This document shows, one piece after another, positions 9,039 through 20,275 of a stretch of DNA of 37,214 bases. The first letter of the stretch is position 1; each line of letters opens with the position of its first letter. Source of the DNA: an uncultured Rubrobacteraceae bacterium (GTDB lineage Bacteria; Actinomycetota; Rubrobacteria; Rubrobacterales; Rubrobacteraceae); NCBI GenBank assembly GCA_902806055.1, contig CADCVD010000074.1:1-37214 (forward strand). Reading direction: 5' to 3'. A program made the translations under genes and the position numbers. The notes beneath the pieces are model-generated. The model saw only the letters and a list, made by a program, of their open reading frames with translations, did not search any database and was not told the DNA's origin.

Positions 9039-9878
9039 CTAGCCCTTCTTGACCCAATCTCGGTTCTTCTCGTAGTCCAGTAGGATCAGCTCGCGCCCGG
9101 CGTGCCGGTCGAAGACTTCCCGGGCCTCCGGGCTGAACTGCTCCTTCCAGTCCCCGACCATACCCTTGCGCAGAAAGCTCTTCTTATTCTCCTCACCGGA
9201 GCGCCGCCCCGACTGCCGCTCGAAGGAGAACTCGTCCGCTACCGCGACGGCTTCTTCCGCATCGAGCTTGCTTCCGGTAAGCTCCCGGACGATCCTTTGC
9301 AATTCAGTCGGGGTATCCCGGCGCAAGTCTTCATAGCGGACGTGGACTACGTTTTCCAGGTGGTGCCAGCGGCGTACGAAATCCGCCCATGAGAAACCCG
9401 GGGAGTGGGGCTTCGTGAAGGCGTACTCGATGAACGCGGGCAGGTTCTCGTAGACGTTTTCGTAATTGTTGAAGGAGATTTCCCGGCGTGTCCTCTTGAT
9501 CTGGGCATCGTTGCGATGTTCGTGCGGGAACAGCTGCTGGTGGTACCAGGAGACCATCACGTCGCGGCCGTCCCGCCAGACGGCGACGGTGTTCTTCAGG
9601 CCGAAGGGGCTAAGGTAGTGACCGTGCATGATCGAGGGCCGCAACACCGGAAAGCGGTTTCTCGGGAAAGGTACGCTCAACACTCGGCTCAACATCTGCC
9701 CGACCCACGTCCCGCCGGATTTCGGAAACTCGTTGACCACGTACAGCGGCACCGCTCCGGAGAGCAGATGCACCATGCCCAGCCTGACAAGTTCGTTCGC
9801 CCTCGCCGAGAGAGTATCCGGGACGCCGCTCTTCAAGATCGCCTCCCGCAACCTAAACCCCTTCAAGAATGAGTTCAA
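9039..9878 (-). CDS. sulfotransferase domain protein
   Basis: VVNEFPKSGGTWVGQMLSRVL (5' PAPS-binding loop), AVWRDGRDVMVSWYHQ (3' phosphate motif), and the C-terminal segment RKGMVGDWKEQFSPE typical of sulfotransferases. Confidence 0.85.
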   Translation of the reverse strand: MNSFLKGFRLREAILKSGVPDTLSARANELVRLGMVHLLSGAVPLYVVNEFPKSGGTWVGQMLSRVLSVPFPRNRFPVLRPSIMHGHYLSPFGLKNTVAVWRDGRDVMVSWYHQQLFPHEHRNDAQIKRTRREISFNNYENVYENLPAFIEYAFTKPHSPGFSWADFVRRWHHLENVVHVRYEDLRRDTPTELQRIVRELTGSKLDAEEAVAVADEFSFERQSGRRSGEENKKSFLRKGMVGDWKEQFSPEAREVFDRHAGRELILLDYEKNRDWVKKG

Positions 9879-10106
9879 GATCTTCCTCCGTTCTTGTCCC
9901 GCGCTTTCGGGCGCAGGGATGTCTGGCGGCCACTTTTCATATTACTCGGGCTCGCTCGTCGCATACACTCGTCCTTGATAGGGTATATATCTCATCGAGT
10001 GAGAACCGACCATGACTTACGATTTCAAGGCCTGGAAGATTCACTCTAATGCTTGAGAGCTAGATCTCAGCATCGGTTTGGTACGGGTTCGAGAAAGGAA
10101 AGACTA

Positions 10107-10610
10107 ATGGCACAAGAGCATCTACGCAGGAAGCTCATCGAGTACGTGCAGAACGTGCACGCGTTGGAGCAGAACGTCTTGCTCATGCTCGACGCGATGA
10201 TTCTGACTACGGACGACGAAGAGATCAGGGAAATCCTCCGCCAGCACAAAGAGGAGACCCGTCTCCAGGAGCAACGCTTGGCCGAGCGCCGCACCGCTCT
10301 GGGCGGGGTGGGGCTGGCCTCCATGGGCAAGGACCTCTCAGCGATCCTGGTAGCCCAGGCGAAGGGCGCCGCCGATCTGTGGCGATCCGATAAGCCCGTG
10401 CAGAACGCCCGCGACGCGTTCGTAACCGAGCATCTGGAGATAGCCGCTTATGAGATCCTCGAACGCCTCGCTGAGCGGGCCGGCGACCATGAGACCGCCG
10501 AGGTGGCGCGCATGAACCGCGCCGAGGAAGAGGCCATGGCGCAACGTATCGCCGCCAACTGGGACAGATTCTTGGACCTGACCCTCGCCAAGGCGGGCGT
10601 GAGGGGCTGA
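10107..10610 (+). CDS. DUF892 ferritin-like (YciE/YciF-type) protein
   Basis: LRRKLIEYVQNVHALEQNVLLMLDAMI...EEIREILRQHKEETRLQEQRL...EHLEIAAYEILERLAERAGD; start ATG at 10107 after aaaggaaag. Confidence 0.7.
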   Translation: MAQEHLRRKLIEYVQNVHALEQNVLLMLDAMILTTDDEEIREILRQHKEETRLQEQRLAERRTALGGVGLASMGKDLSAILVAQAKGAADLWRSDKPVQNARDAFVTEHLEIAAYEILERLAERAGDHETAEVARMNRAEEEAMAQRIAANWDRFLDLTLAKAGVRG

Positions 10611-10689
10611 ATAACAGTCCCCGTTCCGTGCCGCTCCCGCTCGGGTAGTAGGGGAGGCGAACGAGCGGGAGGATGCGAGGGAGGACGGG

Positions 10690-11075
10690 AGCTTGCGGTA
10701 AAAAGATCTTGTCGAGCGGGTAAGAAGACAGGCCGGGCTCGGCTCGTTCTCCGAGGCCGAAACCGCTACTAAAGCTACGTTAGCGGTCCTCGGGGAGTAC
10801 TTGACGGGAGATGGAGAGCCAAGCCTCGTCTCCCGCCTCCCGCCTCCCGGCGCAACTAGCCGGTCACCTGCGCAGGGAGCCGTCGGGTACTATCGTCTCG
10901 TCCTCGCTGGACGCCTTTATGGAAGAGGTTGGAGAGCGCGAAGGGGCGAATACGGACGCGGCCTCGGCTCACGCCCGCGCCGTCGTGTTGGTCTTAAAGG
11001 ATGCTGGCGGACCAGACGAGGTGCAGAGCCTCCGTCGGCGTCTCCTGCGACGAGCTAGACCCCCTCTTCGACTGA
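10690..11075 (+). pseudogene. decayed DUF2267 family gene (at least two frameshifts, no usable start)
   Basis: Spliced frames read DLVERVRRQAGLGSFSEAETATKATLAVLGEYLTGDGEPSLVSRLP / RLPAQLAGHLRREPSGTIVSSSLDAFMEEVGEREGANTDAASAHARAVVLVLKDAGGPDEVQSLRRRL / VSCDELDPLFD*. This is colinear with the intact DUF2267 protein at 3522..3917. Confidence 0.75.
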
Positions 11076-11160
11076 GATACGACATCGGGTAACCAGGCGG
11101 GTACGCTAACTCTTCCGAGGTAGGCGTATGTCAAACCCCGCGAACTGTCCGGCGGCGAAA

Positions 11161-12156
11161 TCAGCCGCTGAGCCAGCCGTCGAACGCCTCGGAGATCTCC
11201 TCTCTCGAAGCCCCGGCCCTGAGCAGTAGCGCAAGGTAGAGGCGCGCCTTTAGCCCGTCGAGCATGCCCGCGCTGACGAGGCCGCGGGAGAGGAGGTCCG
11301 TCTCAGAGCCGGTGAAGCCATATGTGCTACGCAGGGCTTCACCGCCACCGGTGCGCGACGCCAGGACGACCGGCATCTCTGCCGCGAGCGATTCTAGAGG
11401 CTCGGCCATCACCGAGGGCACGTGGCTTCCGCCCATCCCTTCGACTACAAGCCCCTCGTAGCCTGCGTTGCTGATGTACTGCAGTAGCGTGCCGTTGTCC
11501 CCGAGGCCGACCTTATAAAGGGCGACGGGGCGGTTACGCGTACCCGCAGGAAGGTCCACGTGACGACGTCCTACGGGGCGGGTGGCGACTCCAACGTTGC
11601 CCTCCGAGACCCAGCCTATGGGGCCGGCGAGCGGAGAACGGAAGGCCGCGGGGTTTGAGGTGTGCTTTTTCTGGACGAAGCGGGCCGCGTGTATCTCTTC
11701 GTTGAAGACCACGACCGCGCCAACGCCGCGCGCGACACTGCTCACGGCTGTCTGCACCGCGGAGAGCAGGTTCGCGGGCCCCTCGGCGCCCGGGAGAGAG
11801 GGATGGCGCATCGCGCCCGTCACGACCACGGGCGCGTCCCCGGCGACGAGCAGGTCGAGCACGAAAGACGTCTCCTCTATGCTGTCGGTACCCTGAGTCA
11901 CCACCACGCCCGCGGCACCCTCCTCGATGCGGTTTTTTATCTCGCCGGACAGCTCGATCAGGTCTTCGAGCGTGACCTCCGATCCGGGTACTTGCTGTAG
12001 AGAGGAGGCCTTGACCTCAGCGACCTCTGCGATCTCCGGCACGTCCTCGACGAGCGCCTCGCCGGTGAGCGTGGGCGTGACCCCTGAGCCGCCCTCTATC
12101 TGCATCGAAGAGATAGTCCCGCCTAGGGAGAGCACCGCTACTTTTGGAAGGGTCAC
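11161..12156 (-). CDS. L-asparaginase (type I/II asparaginase family)
   Basis: From GTG at 12156: VTLPKVAVLSLGGTISSMQ...VVVTQGTDSIEETSFVLDLLV...PVVVTGAMRHPSLPGAEGPANLLSA. Both active-site Thr motifs are present. The longer track start (12489) lies in non-homologous sequence. Confidence 0.9.
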   Translation of the reverse strand: MTLPKVAVLSLGGTISSMQIEGGSGVTPTLTGEALVEDVPEIAEVAEVKASSLQQVPGSEVTLEDLIELSGEIKNRIEEGAAGVVVTQGTDSIEETSFVLDLLVAGDAPVVVTGAMRHPSLPGAEGPANLLSAVQTAVSSVARGVGAVVVFNEEIHAARFVQKKHTSNPAAFRSPLAGPIGWVSEGNVGVATRPVGRRHVDLPAGTRNRPVALYKVGLGDNGTLLQYISNAGYEGLVVEGMGGSHVPSVMAEPLESLAAEMPVVLASRTGGGEALRSTYGFTGSETDLLSRGLVSAGMLDGLKARLYLALLLRAGASREEISEAFDGWLSG

Positions 12157-12311
12157 CTTGCCTCCTTGTTTGGGGTTACGATGACTGCTATTCAATATTA
12201 CAGGACCAGTCGACGCCAGACTTATGCGTCGGAGAGATATAGCCCCGGTATACAAGTTCGGAACCCGGGTAGAATCACGGAGGTGAGCAAGAGGGAGAAA
12301 GGGCGAGGAAG

Positions 12312-13226
12312 ATGGCGCGAAAAGAGATACTCTGTGCCTTCGGCGTGGACGTGGATGCGGTAGCGGGATGGCTCGGCTCCTACGGGGGCGAAGACTCGCC
12401 GGACGACATCTCGCGGGGGCTGTTCGCCGGCGAGATCGGTTCGCCCCGTCTCCTGGATCTCTTCGCAAAGTATGACATGAAGACGACATGGTTTATCCCC
12501 GGACACTCCATCGAGACCTTCCCGGAGCAGATGAAGATGGTCGTGGACGCCGGGCACGAGGTCGGCACCCACGGCTACTCGCACGAAAACCCGGTCGCTA
12601 TGACGCCCCAGCAGGAGCGGGACGTCCTCGAGAAATGCATCGGGCTGGTCGAGGACCTTACCGGCAAGAAACCCGTCGGCAACGTCGCGCCCTGGTGGGA
12701 GCCGTCGAGCACGACGAACGAGTTGCTGTTGGAGTACGGTTACAAGTACGATCACTCATTGCAGCACAACGACTTCACGCCCTACTACGCTCGCACGGGC
12801 GACCAGTGGACCAAGGTCGACTACTCTAAGTCGGCCGAGGAGTGGATGAAGCCGCTCGTGCGCGGCGAGGAGATAGACCTCGTCAAGATCGCCGCGAACT
12901 GGTACCTGGACGACCTGCCCCCGATGATGTTCATCAAGGGCTCGCCGAACAGCCACGGTTTCGTAAACCCGCGTGACATCGAGGACCTCTGGCGCGACCA
13001 GTTCGACTGGGTCTACCGCGAGATGGACTACGCAGTCTACGGCCTGACCATCCATCCGGACGTGTCGGGCAGGCCGCAGAACTTGCTGATGCTGGAGCGT
13101 CTTATCGAACACATCAATGCCCACGAAGGCGTCCGCTGGGTAACGTACGAGGAGATCGCCGACGACTTCAGGCAGCGCCAGCCTCGCGGCGAACAGGCCG
13201 CCGTCGAGGGCCTCGAACGGCCGTAA
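12312..13226 (+). CDS. polysaccharide deacetylase family protein (NodB homology domain)
   Basis: [11 protein letters not shown] (catalytic Asp region), [38 protein letters not shown] (HxxxH-type metal motif), [14 protein letters not shown]. Confidence 0.85.
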   Translation: MARKEILCAFGVDVDAVAGWLGSYGGEDSPDDISRGLFAGEIGSPRLLDLFAKYDMKTTWFIPGHSIETFPEQMKMVVDAGHEVGTHGYSHENPVAMTPQQERDVLEKCIGLVEDLTGKKPVGNVAPWWEPSSTTNELLLEYGYKYDHSLQHNDFTPYYARTGDQWTKVDYSKSAEEWMKPLVRGEEIDLVKIAANWYLDDLPPMMFIKGSPNSHGFVNPRDIEDLWRDQFDWVYREMDYAVYGLTIHPDVSGRPQNLLMLERLIEHINAHEGVRWVTYEEIADDFRQRQPRGEQAAVEGLERP

Positions 13227-13236
13227 GCCTCCTGTT

Positions 13237-13578
13237 ATGTGCGTGCTCTGCGGCAGGGACTTCGTCGGCGGGGCTCACTGGACCGACCGGCACGTCGAAG
13301 ATAAGGCGCGCGCCTCCGGCAGAGACCCGGCAGAGTACCAGGGCGACCGCCGCCGCGACCGGCTCCACCGCGCCGCTTTAGCCAACGAGGTGCTGCGTCA
13401 CTACGGCCTTCGGGTACAGGAGTGGAGCGGGAGCAAGTACCTTTTGCGCGACGGCAAGGGCCGCTCCGAGATAGTGCAGGACCTGGGGGCACTGTGGCCC
13501 GCCGCCCAAAGACTCGCGGGACGTCCGCTCGACCCGCTCGACCCTGCCTTGCACACTGAGCTCGCGAGGGGAGTATGA
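13237..13578 (+). CDS. small Cys/His-containing conserved hypothetical protein
   Basis: MCVLCGRDFVGGAHWTDRHVEDK...; CxxC plus clustered His near the N-terminus; sits between the deacetylase and the COG0523 GTPase, all on +. Confidence 0.6.
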   Translation: MCVLCGRDFVGGAHWTDRHVEDKARASGRDPAEYQGDRRRDRLHRAALANEVLRHYGLRVQEWSGSKYLLRDGKGRSEIVQDLGALWPAAQRLAGRPLDPLDPALHTELARGV

Positions 13579-13582
13579 GACG

Positions 13583-14578
<996 letters not shown>

Positions 14579-14690
14579 CGCAGGAGAGCGAGGGAGAGCT
14601 CTCGAGAGTATGATGCGTGGAGGTCACTGATGCGGTACGGACTCTGTCTATGGAGAGGGATGTACCCGAAGAAGGGGGTACCTCGAGCTT

Positions 14691-15314
14691 ATGGACATTG
14701 CAACGGCAGCGCAGCTCTTGTCTTCTCTTGGCACCTTGGTCGTCGCGCTCGGGATTCTTTATCAAGGCAGGCAGGCGCGCAAGGCGCGCCAAGACGAGGA
14801 TCGTCCGCAGATCATAGTAGACGCGGACTACACCGGGCGTTTCACGACAAACATTGTGGTGCGCAATATCGGGCACGGTATGGCCAAGAACATTACGTTC
14901 GAGTTCTCTGCTCCCATGGAAACGACGGAAGGCAGAGACATCACCGATCTGCCCTACTTCAAGTACGGTATAAACTTCATGGCCCCGCAAACCGACCTTC
15001 CTACCGTCTGGGACTCCTATCAGAACGTGGTTCAGAACCTCAGAGCCAAGGGCTTGATGGAAGGCATTACGATTACCTCGAGGTATGAGGACCGTCAGGG
15101 GGAGTACTACGAGACCGCGTGGACGATCAACCCGCTGCTCTTGGAAGGGAGCGGATACTCCGAGTACAAGGGTTATGAGGACCAGGTGCAGGCGTTGGAG
15201 GATCAGGCGAGGGCCTTGGAGAGGATCGCCGAAGAAATCCACAGAGCGGCCGGGCAGAATCAAGAAGACGGCAAAGAAGCGGTAGAGCCGTCCCGCCAGC
15301 AAAACATGACTTAG
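14691..15314 (+). CDS. hypothetical protein, N-terminal TM segment and C-terminal coiled coil
   Basis: MDIATAAQLLSSLGTLVVALGILYQGRQARKARQDEDRPQI... then EDQVQALEDQARALERIAEEIHRAA heptad-like region. Confidence 0.6.
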   Translation: MDIATAAQLLSSLGTLVVALGILYQGRQARKARQDEDRPQIIVDADYTGRFTTNIVVRNIGHGMAKNITFEFSAPMETTEGRDITDLPYFKYGINFMAPQTDLPTVWDSYQNVVQNLRAKGLMEGITITSRYEDRQGEYYETAWTINPLLLEGSGYSEYKGYEDQVQALEDQARALERIAEEIHRAAGQNQEDGKEAVEPSRQQNMT

Positions 15315-15390
15315 CAGGATAGTACGGCAGAGAAAGTTAGCCCGCCGAACGTGTCTGTGCCGCGTCCGCCTTCGCGTATACTTCTTCTTT

Positions 15391-16287
15391 ATGGAACGGA
15401 CCTTATGGACGACTGGAAGCGTACTGGGAGAGGTCCGGCTGGCGTTCGGACGCGTGGGAGAGGGCGCCGAGCCGGTCTTGGCCCTGCACGGTATAACGGC
15501 CCAGCACCGTGCGTTTAACAGCTCGGCCAGGCTCCTTGGACCTGCAGCGAACGGAATGGTCGCCCTGGACCTCCGGGGTAGAGGTAACTCCGACAAGCCT
15601 TCCTCTGGAAGCTATGGCCTTGCGAGGCACTCAGAGGACGCTGTTCGGACTCTCGACTCTCTAGAGATAGAGCGCGGCGTCCTCGTCGGGCATTCGATGG
15701 GGGCGTTCGTGGCCCTTAATACCGCGCTATCGTACCCTGAAAGGGTAGCGGCGCTCGTTCTCCTCGACGGCGGCTGGCCCAGACCGGAGGAGGAGGAGGT
15801 GAACGAGGAGGAGTCGGCAGCTATAGAGGAGGGCCTCGCCCGCGCGTTCAGGCGGCTGGATATGGTCTTCGAGACGCCGGAAGACTACCTCGATTTCTGG
15901 TTCCCGGGGCAGGGGTTGACCTTCGAGGACCTGCCGCCCGATCTCGCGGACTACTACCGCTACGATCTCGGGGAGGTGGAAGGCGGCTACCAGCCAAAGG
16001 CCTCACATGAGGCGGCCGAGGAAGACACAGAATCTTTCTCCTCCGAGAGTCCGACCGTGGCGCAAATGGGAAATATCGAGTGTCCCGTGGCGCTCGTCCG
16101 GGCGGCGGAGGGGTTCTTTCCCGACAGTAAGCCCCTGATCTCCGACGAGACCCGGGATGTTATGGCGGAGGCCCTCAACCTGCGCTCCGAGACCTTGCTC
16201 CAAGGGGCAAACCATTACAGTATGCTCTTCGAGCCGTTCGCCGGCCGGTGGGCCGGACTGCTCTCCAGTGACTGGTGGAGAGGTTGA
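15391..16287 (+). CDS. alpha/beta hydrolase
   Basis: VLALHGITAQHRAF, ALDLRGRGNSDKP, VLVGHSMGAFVALNTAL (nucleophile elbow GHSMG), terminal GANHYSML His. Confidence 0.9.
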   Translation: MERTLWTTGSVLGEVRLAFGRVGEGAEPVLALHGITAQHRAFNSSARLLGPAANGMVALDLRGRGNSDKPSSGSYGLARHSEDAVRTLDSLEIERGVLVGHSMGAFVALNTALSYPERVAALVLLDGGWPRPEEEEVNEEESAAIEEGLARAFRRLDMVFETPEDYLDFWFPGQGLTFEDLPPDLADYYRYDLGEVEGGYQPKASHEAAEEDTESFSSESPTVAQMGNIECPVALVRAAEGFFPDSKPLISDETRDVMAEALNLRSETLLQGANHYSMLFEPFAGRWAGLLSSDWWRG

Positions 16288-16452
16288 CAGCCACTGCGTT
16301 ATATATCCCCGGCTAAAGCTACGCAGCGAGGCGGAGAAATTATCTCCTGAGCTTCCGTATTGGTGACGGTGGTTCTAAGTAGTTTCGAGGTTTGGGCGTG
16401 ATCAGGTTGCGTCGATGCGCCCCCAACAGCCATTCAAGATAAAATCCCGTGC

Positions 16453-16884
16453 ATGAAGGCGAAGAGTTGGTTCAAGCTGAGCCCGGAGACGGTAATAGCC
16501 ATACTGGTAACGGCCATTATCGCCCCCGTTCCGTTGGCCTGGACGGCCAACTCGAACCACCTGTTCGACACCGCGAACGTCACGCTGGTACACACATCCT
16601 CGCCAAGCCCCCCTTACGACAACGGTACCTACTCCGATATTGAGGTATCCGTCGAGAATCAGGGCAACGCTACGGCGGTGGGCTGCCTCCTGAAGGTACT
16701 TGGCTTCCCTCCCGACTCTGAAGACCCCGCCGACGCCGTAGAGTTAGCTGAGTCCGAGCGGTTCGACCTCTCCCCACAGGACGGCCGCGTTTTGACCATG
16801 AGCGTCTACCTGCCCGACGCGGATGATAAGGAGATCTCCTTTAGCACTACGTGCGAGCAGATGAGGTCATCACAAGACGCCTGA
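16453..16884 (+). CDS. hypothetical membrane-anchored protein with CARDB-like beta domain
   Basis: N-terminal TM PETVIAILVTAIIAPVPLAW then YSDIEVSVENQGNATAVGCLLKVLGF..., resembling CARDB/Ig-like adhesion repeats. Confidence 0.5.
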   Translation: MKAKSWFKLSPETVIAILVTAIIAPVPLAWTANSNHLFDTANVTLVHTSSPSPPYDNGTYSDIEVSVENQGNATAVGCLLKVLGFPPDSEDPADAVELAESERFDLSPQDGRVLTMSVYLPDADDKEISFSTTCEQMRSSQDA

Positions 16885-16934
16885 ACTAGAGTAGATGAGT
16901 GAGAAGCACCACGACGTGGTATACACTCTCTCAC

Positions 16935-16964
16935 GAGGACCTCTCCGGGCGGGGAGAGGTCCTC
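16935..16964. terminator. stem-loop, 12-bp perfect inverted repeat (gaggacctctcc/ggagaggtcctc)
   Basis: 16935-16946 pairs with 16953-16964, 6-nt loop; lies downstream of the 16453..16884 gene. No strong U-tract. Confidence 0.6.
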
Positions 16965-16986
16965 GATTTGTCTCGGGATGACAAAC

Positions 16987-17019
16987 GGGGCAGAGGCGCT
17001 TGACGCGCGCTTCTGCCCC
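16987..17019. terminator. stem-loop ggggcagaggcgc...gcgcttctgcccc, flanked by acaaa/tttgt
   Basis: 13-nt arms with one G-U pair, 7-nt loop; between convergent genes 16453..16884 (+) and 17049..17372 (-). Confidence 0.6.
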
Positions 17020-17048
17020 ATCTTTGTCCGAGTGGGCTTGTCTCGTCC

Positions 17049-17372
17049 TTACTGCTCGTCCATCGGCCGCGTTACCTCTTCGCAAGCCACGTAGTGAACC
17101 CTATCGGCGGGAATCAAGAATATCCTGTGTGAGTGCGTGTTTATCCGGAGCGGTAGATTCTGCTGGAGGTTGTTGGAGATCTCCTTGAGCGTGCCCTCGG
17201 CCTCGTCCTGGCTCTCGTAGACGCCGTAGACCATCCGGGGGATAGCGGGTCCCATGTTCACGCCAGAAGATGCGCCAGGAGCCCGGCCGTGCTCTTCCCG
17301 AAGGATCTGCTCCTCCTCTTCCTGCGGGTGCTTGCCCGGATCGACCAACCACACCATTACGCTGTAGGCCAT
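17049..17372 (-). CDS. hypothetical protein
   Basis: 107-aa ORF with ATG start: MAYSVMVWLVDPGKHPQEEEEQILREEHGRAPGA...VYESQDEAEGTLKEISNNLQQNLPLRI. Preceded by gaggacgag on the reverse strand. Confidence 0.55.
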   Translation of the reverse strand: MAYSVMVWLVDPGKHPQEEEEQILREEHGRAPGASSGVNMGPAIPRMVYGVYESQDEAEGTLKEISNNLQQNLPLRINTHSHRIFLIPADRVHYVACEEVTRPMDEQ

Positions 17373-17949
17373 TCTCGTCCTCCTCTTACGTAGCTATCCG
17401 CAAAACACGATCACCAGGATTCGCGGAGACACCCGGAATTCTCTCCTACCGCGCCATCTTCTCTCACACGGTATCCGCTGCCTGGCTCGGTCCTGTATTA
17501 CCCGCTGCGGTTCTGTATAAACTGCGCGATCGCCGCGTTGCTGCAGATACGCAAAGGTAAGCGCTTGGTACCGCTTGGCCTGGGTACGGAGGTGAGAGGT
17601 CGTGTTCCCCGTTTGTTACCTCCTCTCGCCTCCTCTGAGCGGGGGGGCGGTCAGACTAGCCTTGTTCTTTACACTTTCCCTCCAGGATCTTCTCCCTGAG
17701 CGCTCTCTACTCCTGTGGTCGCGCCAAGCTTGCGCACTCTACCCTGCCCGACGCCCCACAGGTCCTTATATCGTTGCTTGGCGGATCGTCATGCTCCGTG
17801 AGCAGCACCAACTCCTCCTCTCATCTAATGCCGTGGTCTTGGCCTGTCAACGTCTGACCGATTGACTGCAGGCGTAGGAACTGCGGGATACGGAGCGCAG
17901 GCTTATAAAGCTCTCATCTCTTGAGCGGAGCCCACCAAAACGCGCGCCT

Positions 17950-18498
17950 GTGATTGTTACACTTGCGGACGGCGTGAATGTAGAGAGGTGGTTCGAGGAA
18001 GAGAAGGCTCGCATAGAGACCCGGTACCGAAAGGTGCTGAAGAGTTCGGTAGAGTTCGAGAAGAGAATCCGGAACCGCTGGCGCCAGAAGAACCGCGAGA
18101 AGAACGTGCGCATCGCCCGGCTCGAAGCACGCATAATGGAGCTTGAGAAAGAACTGAGAACGTTGAAGATCGACCCCGAGGAGGACGTAGTGGCGAACCG
18201 TGGTACGAAGGAGAGGAAGCTCTTGATCCTCATGACCAACGACATGGGGATGGTGGATATCGAAGAGGCGGAGATGGCCGAGATGGAGAAGGAGGTGCGC
18301 GGGCTACCCGACGAGGAGCTAGACCGAATGCTCGCCACCCGGCTGGACCTACCTTACCCCGTGGACGCAGAGGTGATGGACCGAAGCCTCGCGCGTATTG
18401 AGGGGCCCGAGCGGCTCTCGCAGGGTGAAGGTTATACCGGCGCACCGGACATGAGTCACGAGCCGCGCCCCGACGAGAGACCCTCTGGAGAGGGCTAG
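17950..18498 (+). CDS. coiled-coil hypothetical protein
   Basis: RNRWRQKNREKNVRIARLEARIMELEKELRTLKID heptad region; stop codon overlaps (CTAG) the stop of the convergent dynamin-like gene. Confidence 0.5.
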   Translation: MIVTLADGVNVERWFEEEKARIETRYRKVLKSSVEFEKRIRNRWRQKNREKNVRIARLEARIMELEKELRTLKIDPEEDVVANRGTKERKLLILMTNDMGMVDIEEAEMAEMEKEVRGLPDEELDRMLATRLDLPYPVDAEVMDRSLARIEGPERLSQGEGYTGAPDMSHEPRPDERPSGEG

Positions 18499-20255
18499 GA
18501 GGCTCCGACCCCGGGAGCCTCGATCTCGTCGCGCAGGGCTTCGGCCTCGGAGGTTATCCCCGAAAGCGTCGAACGGGCCTCGGTCATGCGGACATGCTCG
18601 GTGCGGACGAAACGGGTGTAGGGGGCTATCGCCTCGCGCATCCGCTCTACAGAACGCTCGATCTCCGTGTCGAACTGTCGGCTTACTACCTCGCCTAACC
18701 GCCTGCGTAAGCTATCGGTCTTCTCGCGGAACTCCTCGCGGGCCTTTCGGCGTCGGTGTGGGAGGATAAACAGCCCCAAACCGGCGATCAGGAGCGCCGC
18801 CGTTATCCCCGTGATGTCCGCCGCCGCTGTCGTCGCGACCGCCACTGCCGCCGCCCCGAGGCCCAGAGCCCCGACCTCGACCGCCGCCGTCTGGGCCACG
18901 GCGCCCTGCAGGGAGAGGGCGAGCTGTTGCGACTCGTACTCGCGGTCGTAGCGCTGGACCACGTCGTTTGCGTTCTTGCCGACCGACTGTAGTAGCTGGC
19001 TGCGGTTGTACTCGAAGTTGTCGCCGACCTCGCCGATGATGTGTTCATCGTACCGCGCCTGCTTGCGGCGGTTGACGTACTCGACGATCGAGCGCCACTG
19101 CTTGAGGTTCCGGTCGATCATCCAATCTATAAGCTCTTGAACGCGCTCGTCTATACGCTTCTCGGTATCCGCAACGACCTCTTCCTGGAAGCGGTCCTGG
19201 ACCTTGTCGCGCCTCACCAGCTCCCGAACGTTCGAGAGGCGGATGTTCTCCTCGAACCACTCGTCGCCCCGTTCGTTCATCTGGAGGATGATGTTCTCGA
19301 TCTCGGCCATCCGCGCCTCGAAGTCACGCTGCATATCCTCTTTGTAGAGTTCGAGTTGTGACTCGACGTTCTCGGTCATCTTGAAGTCGTCTTCGAGGAG
19401 GCTCACCCGCTCTTCGACGGAGAGCCCGTAGCGGCGGACGATCTCCTCGACGACCCCGAGGGGACTCTCCAGCTTAAGCCGTACCCGTCCCTCCTCGTCC
19501 AGGAGGTCCATGATGTAAAGCTCAAGCTCCCCGAAACCGCTCGCGTTTAAAAGGGCGTCCGACTCCAGGCCTGGACCTGTAGCCTTTGCCTTTCCGGCCA
19601 GATAAGCCGAGACGAAGAAGATCGGAGGCTTCAGGCCGAGCATCGAGCGTACCCCCTCCTCGATAAAGAGGCGCACTTTCTCGCGGTCCTCCTCCCCGCG
19701 AAGCAGATCGAGCTTGTTCACGACGAGGATTATCTTCTTGCCCCAGTCGCGGATGAGCTCCAGATACTCGCGCTCGGACTCGGTGAAAGGGCGATCCGAG
19801 GAGGTGACGAAGAGTACCAGGTCACTACGGGGCACGAAGCCGCGGGACAGCTCTTCGTGATGGCGGATGATCGCGTTCGTCCCCGGCGTATCCACGATGG
19901 CGACCTCGCGCAGGAAGTCGCTCGGGTACTCCCTCTCGACGACACCCTCCCGCCGCTCGCGCTCGGAGGGGCTCTCACCGTATCTCAAAACCGTGATCCG
20001 GTCGGTCGTCGGGGTAACGCCCTCCCGGGCCAGCTCAGACTCGCCGAGCAGCGCGTTGATGAACGCCGACTTGCCCGCGTTAAACTCGCCAACGACGACG
20101 AGCAGGAAGAGTTCTTCTAGGTCCGCGAGCTTACGCTCTACGAGGTCCGTATCCTCTTGTGGCGCCCCGAAGGACTTCAGAAACGCGGACAGACTTTCGA
20201 GCAGCGTCTGCTCTCTTTCGACCAGGGCCTTGTGTCGTTCGTCGAGGATCCGCAC
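18495..20255 (-). CDS. bacterial dynamin-like GTPase (dynamin family protein)
   Basis: VVVGEFNAGKSAFINALLG (P-loop), EGVTPTTDRITVL (switch I), VAIVDTPGTNAI (DxPG), LVVNKLDLL (NKxD), and a C-terminal hydrophobic paddle-like segment AAVEVGALGLGAAAVAVATTAAADITGITAALLIAGLGLFILP. Confidence 0.9.
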   Translation of the reverse strand: MRILDERHKALVEREQTLLESLSAFLKSFGAPQEDTDLVERKLADLEELFLLVVVGEFNAGKSAFINALLGESELAREGVTPTTDRITVLRYGESPSERERREGVVEREYPSDFLREVAIVDTPGTNAIIRHHEELSRGFVPRSDLVLFVTSSDRPFTESEREYLELIRDWGKKIILVVNKLDLLRGEEDREKVRLFIEEGVRSMLGLKPPIFFVSAYLAGKAKATGPGLESDALLNASGFGELELYIMDLLDEEGRVRLKLESPLGVVEEIVRRYGLSVEERVSLLEDDFKMTENVESQLELYKEDMQRDFEARMAEIENIILQMNERGDEWFEENIRLSNVRELVRRDKVQDRFQEEVVADTEKRIDERVQELIDWMIDRNLKQWRSIVEYVNRRKQARYDEHIIGEVGDNFEYNRSQLLQSVGKNANDVVQRYDREYESQQLALSLQGAVAQTAAVEVGALGLGAAAVAVATTAAADITGITAALLIAGLGLFILPHRRRKAREEFREKTDSLRRRLGEVVSRQFDTEIERSVERMREAIAPYTRFVRTEHVRMTEARSTLSGITSEAEALRDEIEAPGVGAS

Positions 20256-20275
20256 CTAACACCCTCCGAAAGGTC

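Noticed and set aside
17400-17940. Possible gene in the gap (plus-strand ORF 17602..17865 and minus-strand fragments)
   Set aside because: Only short unassignable peptides; insufficient support for a feature.
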